The translations under genes were made by a program, and so were the position numbers. A stretch of 64,000 nucleotides of DNA from Caballeronia peredens (lineage in GTDB: Bacteria; Pseudomonadota; Gammaproteobacteria; Burkholderiales; Burkholderiaceae): assembly GCA_001544595.2 (NCBI GenBank), contig FCOH02000007.1:1-64000 (forward strand). The letters run 5' to 3'. How positions within the stretch are numbered: position 1 is the stretch's first letter; the number at the start of each line of letters is the position of its first letter. Shown one piece after another: positions 1-7,191 of this stretch. The notes below the pieces were generated by a model. That model saw only the letters and a list, made by a program, of their open reading frames with translations. It had not been told where the DNA came from and did not search any database.

Positions 1-254
1 AACGTGCCCGGCGCGGGCTCGGCCTGCATGCGCACGGAGAGCGCGTCGGCGCCGAGCGTCTTGCCCGCCGGCAGATCGCGCGCGGCGACGACCACCGGCA
101 CGAGAGGCGACGACGCGAGCGCCCCGGACTGCGGCGGCGCATGGTCGCGTTCGGGCGACGGCGCGGGCTCCCGCGCGAGCATCACGGCGAAGATGCCGAG
201 GATGACCGCGACCGAGAACAGCAGAATGGCGAGCGTGCGTGTGAGATTGGCCAT
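1..254 (-). CDS. cpaB: CpaB/RcpC-type Flp pilus assembly protein (partial, cut by window start)
   Basis: The first 84 residues of a protein that runs off the left edge. The N-terminus is a short Lys/Arg-poor leader followed by one hydrophobic segment (about residues 5-27), then a proline-rich linker and the start of an SAF domain: VVVAARDLPAGKTLGADAL is the typical CpaB pattern. CpaB is an inner-membrane/periplasmic component of the Tad/Flp pilus machine and is thought to link the secretin to the inner-membrane complex. It lies 33 bp downstream of tadE on the same strand, which fits tad operon order. The remaining SAF domain and C-terminus are outside the window. Confidence 0.85.
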   Translation of the reverse strand, partial: MANLTRTLAILLFSVAVILGIFAVMLAREPAPSPERDHAPPQSGALASSPLVPVVVAARDLPAGKTLGADALSVRMQAEPAPGT

Positions 255-287
255 GGCGTCAGGACGAGTGAAGGCGAACGCGTGCGC

Positions 288-773
288 TCATAGCACGTTG
301 TCCGGATCGAGCTGGACCGTCGCGCGCGCCACGAGCGAATCGGGCAGCGCGAGGCCGAAGAGCGGCAGCGTCGGCACGAGCGGCCGCGCCGCATAGCCGT
401 AGTCGAGCGTGACTGCGATGCAGCGCATCGTGCCGTCGTAGTCGCACGGCGCGGGCGCGGCGCTGCAATGCGCGAGTCCGGCGAGCCAGTTGGTCAGTCC
501 GTTCGCGGCGGCGCAGGCGGCATCGGCGCGGCGCGCGAGGGCGTCGTCGATGCTCGTCGCGTTGGCCTGAAAACGCAGCGCCGCGCGCGCGCCCTCCTCG
601 GCCGCCAGCGTCAGCGACTGCTGCGCGACGAAAATCAGGCTGTACGTGACGATCGCGTAGAACACGACGAAAAACAGCGGAAACACGATGGCGAACTCGA
701 TCGCCATGTTGCCGCGCTGGGCGTGGCGGTTCGGCTTACGGCCTGGTTCGCGGCTTCGGCGAGCGTGCTTCAT
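288..773 (-). CDS. tadE: TadE-family pseudopilin/pilus assembly protein
   Basis: A 161-residue TadE-like protein. A basic N-terminus (MKHARRSREPGRK) leads into the TadE signature GNMAIEFAIVFPLFF around residues 21-35, which forms the single membrane helix and holds the prepilin-like cleavage region. The rest is a periplasmic domain with several cysteines. TadE proteins are minor pseudopilins processed by the CpaA peptidase. The start chosen overlaps the cpaA stop codon (ATGA), which indicates translational coupling; a longer upstream reading frame exists but is only the shadow of cpaA. Confidence 0.85.
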   Translation of the reverse strand: MKHARRSREPGRKPNRHAQRGNMAIEFAIVFPLFFVVFYAIVTYSLIFVAQQSLTLAAEEGARAALRFQANATSIDDALARRADAACAAANGLTNWLAGLAHCSAAPAPCDYDGTMRCIAVTLDYGYAARPLVPTLPLFGLALPDSLVARATVQLDPDNVL

Positions 774-1264
774 GCGCGCGCTCCGAGCGCATGCAGGGCG
801 AGATGACCGAGGCCCGCCGCCGCGAGCAGCAGCCCGTACGGCGTGCTGTTGCGGCGGCGTTCGGCCAGCGACGCCTGTTCGGGAAGATCGCGCAGCGCGA
901 AGACGGCGCGGCGGCGCGCGAGCAGCACGAGCGCGTGGACAAACGCGGCGAGACTCGCCGCCACCCAGATGCCCACCAGCGCGCGCGGTCCGCACCATGC
1001 GCCGAGCACGGCGAAGATCTTGACGTCGGCGGCGCCGGTCATGCCGAGAAAATAGAACGGCAGCAGCGCGACGAAACCCGCCGCCAGTCCGATGAGCGCC
1101 GCGCCCGTCGAGATATCGAACGGAGAAAGCCGCGCCGCCGCGAGTGCGAGCGCTCCGGCGCCGCCCGCGAGGACGAGCGCGTTCGGAATCAGCCGGCGCC
1201 GCCAGTCGGATAATCCGACCGCGAGCGCCCAGCCGATAAATAACGCGGATTCAATTGGAAGCAT
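770..1264 (-). CDS. cpaA: A24-family prepilin peptidase (CpaA/TadV)
   Basis: A 164-residue multi-pass membrane aspartic peptidase that cleaves the Flp prepilin leader. The first catalytic Asp lies in SDWRRRLIPNALV near residue 20. The second is in a GxxD-K segment (GMTGAADVKIFA) near residue 80, the usual arrangement of the short TadV/CpaA class, which lacks the methylase domain of PilD. About five hydrophobic segments are visible. An in-frame GTG at 1291 would add nine residues; the ATG at 1264 fits the usual family N-terminus, but neither has a clear Shine-Dalgarno sequence. It follows flp after about 165 bp and overlaps tadE by four bases. Confidence 0.85.
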   Translation of the reverse strand: MLPIESALFIGWALAVGLSDWRRRLIPNALVLAGGAGALALAAARLSPFDISTGAALIGLAAGFVALLPFYFLGMTGAADVKIFAVLGAWCGPRALVGIWVAASLAAFVHALVLLARRRAVFALRDLPEQASLAERRRNSTPYGLLLAAAGLGHLALHALGARA

Positions 1265-1348
1265 GGCAAAGCGAATCGGCAGGCAAAACACATACCGCTA
1301 TCCGTATTAATACGGGCGTCTGATTTACCGGCGGACAATACAAATCCC

Positions 1349-1371
1349 CGCGCCGGAACTGCGCCGGCGCG
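1349..1371 (-). terminator. Hairpin between flp and cpaA
   Basis: A perfect 8-bp GC-only stem (CGCGCCGG with CCGGCGCG) and a 7-base loop lie between flp and the rest of the tad operon. Immediately beside it is a second small inverted repeat, TTAATC-TG-GATTAA (1372-1385). There is no strong T-run, so this may be a partial terminator or an mRNA-stabilising hairpin that keeps flp expressed well above the assembly genes. Confidence 0.45.
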
Positions 1372-1430
1372 TTAATCTGGATTAAATGGTCAGGCGGTGT
1401 TGCTGAATATCGGCGCTGCGCAGACTGCAC

Positions 1431-1607
1431 TCAGCTGCCGGTTTTCGCAAGCTCCGTCTTGATCGCCTCGAATGTGCTTTTTAGCTGGGTGGCGACGTCG
1501 CCGACCGCGGTCATGATTCCCAGCGCGAGAACGCCGGCGATCAAACCATATTCGATGGCGGTAATCCCGCGGCGGTCGCGGATAAACTGCTGGAAGGTTG
1601 CTCTCAT
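1431..1607 (-). CDS. flp: Flp/Fap-type major pilin
   Basis: A 58-residue Flp pilin, the structural subunit of the Tad pilus. It has a short basic leader (MRATFQQFIRDRRG), then the class IVb pilin signature GITAIEYGLIAG with the +5 Glu and following Tyr, then a hydrophobic helix and a short polar tail. CpaA would cleave after the Gly of RRG. The start is preceded by GAGGG at good spacing. It is the first gene of the leftward tad operon. Confidence 0.93.
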   Translation of the reverse strand: MRATFQQFIRDRRGITAIEYGLIAGVLALGIMTAVGDVATQLKSTFEAIKTELAKTGS

Positions 1608-2236
1608 TTTTATTGCCCTCGGATCGGATTTACTTCTCTGGCCGCATATGCCCTTCCAAGCGCCCCGCCCGGTCGGAAGGCGCAAAGCCGTCTTTCCGGA
1701 GCAGCGTGCCGGATGGGCACTCCAACTCTGTTTTATTGGTCGATCTCGTCCTTACCCGCTAACGCCTCTCGAACGTGTGCAGTGCAAGAATGTTTCTGTT
1801 AGCCGATTTATAACGCAAGGCTATCTCAAAATCAATTATTGTCTGACCGATTGTTCGATACGGGAATGCTCAATTCGCTGTGAGCCCGCAACGATATTCT
1901 CAATATCAGTCAAGACCTCTGCGACTTGTGATCACAGAAAGTATTTATTTCCTGCCGACAGGCATTGCTTCGGATTTGACCCTTTCGAAATAACCGTGCG
2001 TAACGCGGCTTCTCGTAACGCAGCGCCGCGGGCGTAACGTTACGCGTCCATCTTTCGCGCCGTTTTGTCGTTATCGCCGAACGCGGTTCAGCGTGCCGGC
2101 ATTCATCCGCGTCTGTTGATAAATCAAGGGAAACCGCCGCGCCAATCCGGCGCAAAGGCCGGTTGTCTGTGCGATGGCACACATGATGCAGTGATGCGTC
2201 CGCGGTTCGTTCAAAGACAAGATACCGAGGGCGGAA
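1608..2236. other. Long divergent non-coding region between flp and the repetitive lipoprotein gene
   Basis: About 630 bases with no convincing gene. It is clearly more AT-rich than its surroundings and must hold the promoters for the leftward tad operon and the rightward lipoprotein/TpsB genes. Reading frames crossing it lack ribosome binding sites and recognisable protein features. The only striking element is the CGTAACG repeat cluster at 1999-2045. Confidence 0.7.
1999..2045. promoter_or_regulatory. CGTAACG repeat cluster with a 14-bp palindrome
   Basis: Three copies of CGTAACG(C/T) start at 1999, 2014 and 2033. The last forms a perfect 14-bp palindrome, GCGTAACGTTACGC (2032-2045). The spacing and dyad symmetry look like a transcription-factor site 190-240 bp upstream of the lipoprotein start. 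The binding factor is unknown. Confidence 0.4.
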
Positions 2237-4267
2237 ATGGATACGAGGAACATCGGACGCGAAGTGTTGCGCAAGACGATCGTCGCGGCGGCGGCCGCGA
2301 GCCTGCTGTCGCTCGCCGCGTGCGGAGGATCGGGCACGATGAGCAAATCGACCGGCGCAAGCGGCAGCGACCCAGGCACGATCTCGACCGGCGATGGCGG
2401 CGCAAGCGGTGCGGGTTCGGGCGCAGGCGCGGGTGGCGGTTCGGGCGCAGGCGCAGGCGGCGGTTCGGGCGCAGGCGCAGGCGGCGGTTCGGGCGCGGGC
2501 GCTGGAAGCGGTTCGGGCACCGGCGCAGGCGGCGGAGGCACGAACGCGGGCACGGGAGGCGGAGGTTCGGGTACGGGCGGAGGAGCTGGCACGGGCGGAG
2601 GCACGGGCACCGGCGGGGGTTCGGGGACCAACACCGGCAGCAACGGTGGGGGTGGAAGCGGCGGGGGGAGCGGCGGGGGGAGCGGAGGCGGCGGCACGGG
2701 CGGCGGAGGGTCGGGTGGCACGGTGACCCAGCCGGTCGCGGCTGTCGCGGACAAGACCGGCAACGTGGTGTCCGCACTTGGCGACACGGTTTCGGGCGTC
2801 GGGACGGCCATCGGCTCGACGACCGCGCCGGGCGTCGGCGCGGGCACCACGAAAGCCGCGGGCGATGTCGTGTCGAACGCGGGCGCCGCCGTCTCCACGC
2901 TCGGCGACGGCGTGTCGGCGGGGCTCGGCACCATCGGCACGAGTACGAATCCGGTCGGCACGACGGCCGCGAGTCTCGGCGGCGTGGTCGAGAAGACGGG
3001 CGCGACGGTATCGAGCGCGGGGACGCTCGTATCGAGTCTCGGCAGCGGCACGCTGTCGCCGCTTGCGCCCGTGACGACGCCGGTCGGCAGCATCGTCGAC
3101 ATTGCGGGCAACGCGGTCACGCAGACCGGCGGGGTGCTCGACCAGACGCTTACGAGCGCGCCCGTCACGCAACTTACGCAGACGGTGAGTCAGGCGATAA
3201 CGCCGATCACGGCGCTCGCCGGATCGACGACGCAGACCGTCGGCGCGGTGACCGGCCTCGGCAAACCTGTCGACAACCTGCTGACGACGCTCGGCGGCGC
3301 GCTCACCAACGCGGGCACGAACATCACGGGAAGCGGCGCGAATCCGGTCACGGCGGGCGTCGGCAATCTCGTTTCGACGACGGGGCAGACGGTGGCATCG
3401 GCGGGCGGCCTCGTCAACGGCACGCCGGGCGCGAGTCCGCTCGCGCCGCTCACGGGCGTGCTCGGCGGGCTGACCGGCGCGGGCGGCGGCGCGGGCGCGG
3501 GCGGCGTGCTTGCGCCGGTGACGAGCGTCGTCGGCGGATTGACGGGGGCGCTGACCGGAACCACCGGCGGCGCGAGCGCGGGCGGCGTGCTGGCTCCGGT
3601 GACGAGCGTGGTCGCCGGATTGACGGGGCCGCTGACCGGCGCGACCGGCGGCGCGAACGCGGGCGGCGTGCTCGCTCCGGTGACGAGCGTCGTCGGCGGA
3701 TTGACGGGGGCGCTGGCCGGAACCGCCGGCGGCGCGGGCGCAAGCGCAGGCGGCGTGCTTGCGCCGGTGACGAGCGTCGTCGGCGGATTGACGGGGGCAA
3801 CAGGCACGCCCGGCGGAACCGGATCAGGCGCGGGAGCAGGCGGTGTGCTGGCTCCGGTGACCGGCCTCGTCGGCGGCGTGACCGGCGCGCTGACCGGTGC
3901 GACCGGCACAGGCACAGGCGCAGGCAGCGGTTCGGGCTCGGGCAGCGCGGGAAATGCGGGCGTGCTCGCGCCCGTGACGGGCATCGTCGGCGCGTTGACC
4001 GGCGCGCCCGGCGGCACGACAGGCTCGCCGGGAGGCACGGGGTCCGTGCTCGGCACCGTCACGTCGATCACGGGTGCGGTCGGCGTGACCGTCGCGACGA
4101 CTCAGGGCTCGGCCACGGCAGGCGCGGGCGCGGGCGCCGGCATCTCGACGACCACGGGCAATCACGCCGGCAGCGCCACGAACGGTGCGAACGGCACGAA
4201 CGGCGGCGGGCTGCTGGGCGCGGTGGGCTCGGTCGTCGGTGGCGTGTTGGGAGGCACGCGGCGTTAG
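2237..4267 (+). CDS. Large Gly-rich repetitive lipoprotein (collagen-like-repeat type)
   Basis: A 676-residue predicted lipoprotein. A basic N-terminus and hydrophobic stretch end in the lipobox LSLAAC (Cys near residue 29). Next comes a roughly 110-residue low-complexity Gly/Ala/Ser/Thr segment built on GAGAGGGS, then a long Val/Thr/Gly/Leu-rich region. From about residue 420 this contains five to six copies of a 27-30-residue unit, GGVLAPVTSVVGGLTGALTG. Similar Burkholderia proteins are annotated as collagen-like repeat proteins, although strict Gly-X-Y periodicity is not obvious here. No enzyme domain is seen. GAGGGCGG lies just before the ATG. The next gene encodes a TpsB transporter, so a surface-exposed or exported role is inferred. 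It lacks an N-terminal TPS domain, so it is not a normal TpsA protein. Confidence 0.8.
   Translation: MDTRNIGREVLRKTIVAAAAASLLSLAACGGSGTMSKSTGASGSDPGTISTGDGGASGAGSGAGAGGGSGAGAGGGSGAGAGGGSGAGAGSGSGTGAGGGGTNAGTGGGGSGTGGGAGTGGGTGTGGGSGTNTGSNGGGGSGGGSGGGSGGGGTGGGGSGGTVTQPVAAVADKTGNVVSALGDTVSGVGTAIGSTTAPGVGAGTTKAAGDVVSNAGAAVSTLGDGVSAGLGTIGTSTNPVGTTAASLGGVVEKTGATVSSAGTLVSSLGSGTLSPLAPVTTPVGSIVDIAGNAVTQTGGVLDQTLTSAPVTQLTQTVSQAITPITALAGSTTQTVGAVTGLGKPVDNLLTTLGGALTNAGTNITGSGANPVTAGVGNLVSTTGQTVASAGGLVNGTPGASPLAPLTGVLGGLTGAGGGAGAGGVLAPVTSVVGGLTGALTGTTGGASAGGVLAPVTSVVAGLTGPLTGATGGANAGGVLAPVTSVVGGLTGALAGTAGGAGASAGGVLAPVTSVVGGLTGATGTPGGTGSGAGAGGVLAPVTGLVGGVTGALTGATGTGTGAGSGSGSGSAGNAGVLAPVTGIVGALTGAPGGTTGSPGGTGSVLGTVTSITGAVGVTVATTQGSATAGAGAGAGISTTTGNHAGSATNGANGTNGGGLLGAVGSVVGGVLGGTRR
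3501..3994 (+). repeat. Tandem 81-90-bp coding repeats inside the lipoprotein gene
   Basis: Near-identical units starting GCGGCGTGCT begin at 3501, 3582, 3663, 3750 and 3840, with a diverged copy near 3957. Periods are 81, 81, 87 and 90 bp, all multiples of three. Each encodes GGVLAPVTSVVGGLTG and variants. Such arrays can change copy number by recombination, making this a likely length-variable region. Confidence 0.85.
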
Positions 4268-4281
4268 ACATCGCGCTCGTC

Positions 4282-4312
4282 GGGAGCGAGGTTCGCGGAC
4301 AACCTCGCTCCC
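4282..4312 (+). promoter_or_regulatory. Intercistronic hairpin between lipoprotein and TpsB genes
   Basis: A perfect 12-bp stem (GGGAGCGAGGTT with AACCTCGCTCCC) and a 7-base loop begin 15 bp after the lipoprotein stop codon. No T-run follows. It probably protects or partly terminates the upstream transcript, so the downstream transporter would be made in smaller amounts. Confidence 0.5.
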
Positions 4313-4413
4313 CTTCGACGCCCACGGCATCACCGAAAACATAACGACACACGACGAAGAACGCGGCGGCGCAAACCCGCACGACGTTCTCGCAACCCAA
4401 CGAGGGCATCACA

Positions 4414-6120
4414 ATGAAGATCCGTGACTGGACACGGGCGCTCATGCTCGCCGCACTCGCGGCCCCTATTTCAACGCCCCATGCGCTTGCGCAGACGGCG
4501 CCGCGCGCGAGCGTCGGCGGCAATCCGCTCGATGCCCTGCCGCAGGTCAACGCGCCGCCCAAGCCGCCAGTCGCGGTCAGCGTCGCCCCGCCCGCGCCCA
4601 CGCTCGATGCGCTGCTCGCCCGTCACATCACGCCGGCCAGAATCGAAATCGAAGGCGTGAAGACGCTGCCCTTCGACGAAGTCGCCGCCCGCTTCACGCC
4701 GTTCGTCGGCCACGACGTGACCATCGGCCAGTTGATCGAGGCAGCCGACGGCGTCACCGCGCTCTACAAGCAGCGCGGCTATGCGCTCTCGTTCGCGTTC
4801 GTTCCGGCGCAGACGTTTCAGGACGGCGTCGTGCGCGTGACGATCGTCGAAGGTTATATCGCGCGGGTCGTCGTGAAAGGCCGGGCAGGCGCGGCGGAGA
4901 AGCGCATCCGCGCGGTCGCCGAGCGCCTGCAAGCGGACCGGCCGCTCACGCAGGCGAATTTCGAACGCTATATCAACGTGCTCGGCATGATTCCGGGCGT
5001 GAAGACGAAGGCGAACGTCGCGCCGCCGCAGAACACCGACGGCGCCACTGCGCTCGAACTCGATGTCGAGCGCAAGCCCTTCAACGTCAGCACGGGCATC
5101 GACTTCAATCATCCGGGCGTGCAGGGCATTTTGAGCGCGACCGAAAACGGCATGCTCGGGTTCGGCGAATCGCTGACGGCGGCCGCGCTCCTGCCCAAGG
5201 GACGCGACGATCAGACCTATTACGCGCTGAACGGCACGCTGCCGGTCGGCACCGACGGCTTCACCGCGAAAGTCGATGCGTCGCACTATCACGGCCATCC
5301 CGTCGACAATCCCGGCCTGCCGTCATACATCGAGCGCACCGTGGTCAACGACAAACTCGCGTTCTCCGCCGTGTATCCGTTCGTGCTGAGCAATGCGCGC
5401 AGTCTGGTCGGCACCGCGAGCGCGTATGCGTCGCACGACGAAGACCGCCTGAAGAACACCATCGTCGCGGGCAATCCGTATCTGTCGCAGCGCTCGCAGA
5501 TTCGCGTCGCGCAGCTTCAGCTCGATTACACCGGCATCGGCACGGGCGTCGTGCGGCGCGCGAGCGTCAATGTCGCGAAGGCGTTCGACGTGCTCGGCGC
5601 GTCGAAGAGCGCGGAGACCAATATCGCGGGCTTCGCGCCGGTCAATCCGGTGTCGCTCACGTTCGTGCGCACCGGCGCGACCTACACGCAAAGCAATGAG
5701 TGGCCGTGGAAGATCGGCACCGTGGTGTCGGCGACCGGACAGTATTCGCCCGACACGCTGCCCACTTCCGAGCAGATTTCGTTCGGCGCGCAGCGTTTCG
5801 CGCTCGGCTATCAGCCGGGCGAAGCATCGGGCGATTCGGGCTGGGGCGCGTCGTTCGAGGTGAACCGGCCGCTCGATGTCGGCATGACGTATCTGAAGAG
5901 TTTCACGCCGTATGTGGCAATCGACGCCGCGCGCGTGTTCCTGCACGGCGGGACAGCGAATCCGCGCAGGTTGTCGTCAGTGGGAATCGGGTTTCGCGTG
6001 TCCGATGCGAAGCATTACAGCATTGATCTGTCGGTCGCGAAGGCAATCGGCGATGCGCCGGTCGAAAGTTCGTCGCGCAGTCCGAGGATCAACGCGACGC
6101 TGTCCTATCAGCTCGACTGA
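4414..6120 (+). CDS. TpsB/ShlB/FhaC-family outer-membrane transporter
   Basis: A 568-residue two-partner-secretion type translocator. It has a signal peptide (residues 1-27, cleaved after HALAQ) and a Pro-rich linker. A first POTRA domain (about 70-150; IEIEGVKTLPFDEVAARF to VRVTIVEGYIARVVVKG) is followed by a second POTRA (about 150-215) and a C-terminal 16-strand-type beta-barrel. Family length is normally 550-590. The conserved VRGY/F motif of the plug loop L6 reads ALGY here, so the key Arg is Leu464, although the following GE..GDSG pattern is kept. CGAGGG precedes the ATG. It lies 146 bp after the repetitive lipoprotein gene and probably works with it. Confidence 0.85.
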   Translation: MKIRDWTRALMLAALAAPISTPHALAQTAPRASVGGNPLDALPQVNAPPKPPVAVSVAPPAPTLDALLARHITPARIEIEGVKTLPFDEVAARFTPFVGHDVTIGQLIEAADGVTALYKQRGYALSFAFVPAQTFQDGVVRVTIVEGYIARVVVKGRAGAAEKRIRAVAERLQADRPLTQANFERYINVLGMIPGVKTKANVAPPQNTDGATALELDVERKPFNVSTGIDFNHPGVQGILSATENGMLGFGESLTAAALLPKGRDDQTYYALNGTLPVGTDGFTAKVDASHYHGHPVDNPGLPSYIERTVVNDKLAFSAVYPFVLSNARSLVGTASAYASHDEDRLKNTIVAGNPYLSQRSQIRVAQLQLDYTGIGTGVVRRASVNVAKAFDVLGASKSAETNIAGFAPVNPVSLTFVRTGATYTQSNEWPWKIGTVVSATGQYSPDTLPTSEQISFGAQRFALGYQPGEASGDSGWGASFEVNRPLDVGMTYLKSFTPYVAIDAARVFLHGGTANPRRLSSVGIGFRVSDAKHYSIDLSVAKAIGDAPVESSSRSPRINATLSYQLD

Positions 6121-6144
6121 AGCGCGAGCCGCGCCCGCGCTTCA
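6118..6144. terminator. Convergent terminator hairpin
   Basis: A perfect 9-bp stem (TGAAGCGCG with CGCGCTTCA) and 9-base loop start at the TpsB stop codon. It sits between the converging TpsB and DUF4148-like genes and could act in both directions. Confidence 0.5.
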
Positions 6145-6156
6145 ACCGGCATCACG

Positions 6157-6450
6157 TTACGGCGCCGACGCAGGCGCGGGCTTGCCCGCCTTCTGCGCGT
6201 TGATCTTCGCCTGCGCGTTCTGCAGGTTCTGCGGATAGTTCGTCTGGTCGCCGGCGGGGTTGTAGCCGTTCTGTTCAAGCTGTTTCAGCTCGGCGTTCTT
6301 CTTCGCGCGCGCTTCCTTGCGCTGCGCCTTCTTGATCTGCTTCGGCGTGGACGCGGCCGTATCCTGCGCCTGCGCCGGCGCGACGGGCAATGCGAGCAGC
6401 GCGGCAAAAGACAGAGCGATGACAGCCAACGGTGCGGTGCGTTTGTTCAC
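6157..6450 (-). CDS. DUF4148-like small exported protein
   Basis: A 97-residue protein with a clear signal peptide (MNKRTAPLAVIALSF... cleaved after APAQA, about residue 28) and a Lys/Ala/Arg-rich helical segment. It ends in the pattern ELKQLEQNGYNPAGDQTNYP-QNLQNAQAKI, which matches the DUF4148 family common in Burkholderiaceae. The function of DUF4148 is unknown; members are small periplasmic proteins often produced under stress. It stands alone, convergent with the TpsB gene. Confidence 0.8.
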   Translation of the reverse strand: MNKRTAPLAVIALSFAALLALPVAPAQAQDTAASTPKQIKKAQRKEARAKKNAELKQLEQNGYNPAGDQTNYPQNLQNAQAKINAQKAGKPAPASAP

Positions 6451-6592
6451 GATGATCTTCTCCGGATGGATGGCGACGGTTGACGAGAACGCTTGCGAAA
6501 ACGCTTCAGCAAGAAGCGATCCACGCGCGGCACGTTAGCACGGCTCGATGAAACCGTCAGGAACCCCCACGCGATCGAATCGGCGAGAGCGT

Positions 6593-7036
6593 TCAGCGAT
6601 CCACGATCCGGCTCAGATTCCCGCGCACGCGCTGCAGCAAGCCGATCAGCTGCTCGCTTTCCTGCCGGCTGAAGCCGGCGAGCGCCTCCGACGTGATCTC
6701 GTCGCCGACGCGGCGCGCGCTGTCGAGCGCCTTTTCCGCCTTCGCGGTCATGCGTACCTGTCGTTCGCGGCGGTCGTCGGGATTGAGGCGGCGCTCGATC
6801 CAGCCGCCTTCCTCCATGCGATCGAGCAAACGCCCGGCGGAAATCGGCGCGACCTCGAGCAGCCCCGCAAGCCGCGCCTGATTCACCTCGCCGTAATGCG
6901 ACAGATACGCGAGCACGCGGCATTGCGCGCGCGTGAGATTGAGCGACGACTTCGCCAGTTCGTCGAAACGATTGCCGCACAAGCGGTCCACGTCCGCGAC
7001 CAGGAAGCCGAAGCGTTTGTCGAGTTGGGTTTCCAT
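6593..7036 (-). CDS. MarR-family transcriptional repressor
   Basis: A 147-residue winged-helix regulator. Helix-turn-helix residues lie around 53-75 (NQARLAGLLEVAPISAGRLLDRM), followed by the wing with the family motif GWIERRLNPDDRRERQVRMT at about 77-96. It is divergent from a DHA2 efflux pump gene. The shared 155-bp region holds an inverted repeat over the pump promoter, so it most likely represses the pump and responds to a drug or aromatic ligand. A TATAAT box lies only six bases before the ATG with no Shine-Dalgarno sequence, so the mRNA may be leaderless. Confidence 0.9.
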   Translation of the reverse strand: METQLDKRFGFLVADVDRLCGNRFDELAKSSLNLTRAQCRVLAYLSHYGEVNQARLAGLLEVAPISAGRLLDRMEEGGWIERRLNPDDRRERQVRMTAKAEKALDSARRVGDEITSEALAGFSRQESEQLIGLLQRVRGNLSRIVDR

Positions 7037-7109
7037 CGCGCGATTATATGTAGAAGCTCCCGGCGCGTGCGCACGAGCGTGCACATGCGCGACCCCGTGT
7101 TTGACCGCA

Positions 7110-7149
7110 TTGCGGCGACGCGCTCGCCATATATAATAAGCCTGCTTAT
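7110..7149 (+). promoter_or_regulatory. Efflux-pump promoter with overlapping MarR-type operator
   Basis: TTGCGG (7110-7115) and TATAAT (7132-7137) are 16 bp apart and form a plausible sigma-70 promoter for the pump gene at 7192. The perfect inverted repeat ATAAGC-CT-GCTTAT (7136-7149) overlaps the -10 box and start site. This is where a MarR repressor would block initiation. Confidence 0.6.
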
Positions 7150-7191
7150 CATCATCCTACTTATAATCACCGCCCGCGGGCGGATGTCTCC

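Noticed and set aside
1459..2037. A 192-codon frame across the flp upstream region
   Set aside because: It overlaps flp antisense and AT-rich promoter DNA, with no ribosome site or domain.
3501..3994. Possible CRISPR-like repeat array
   Set aside because: The units are contiguous coding repeats without unique spacers and encode a repeated peptide.
2065..4344. Long Arg/Gly-rich open frames overlapping the repetitive lipoprotein gene
   Set aside because: These are alternative frames through repeats; only the frame starting at 2237 has a ribosome site, lipobox and family-like repeats.
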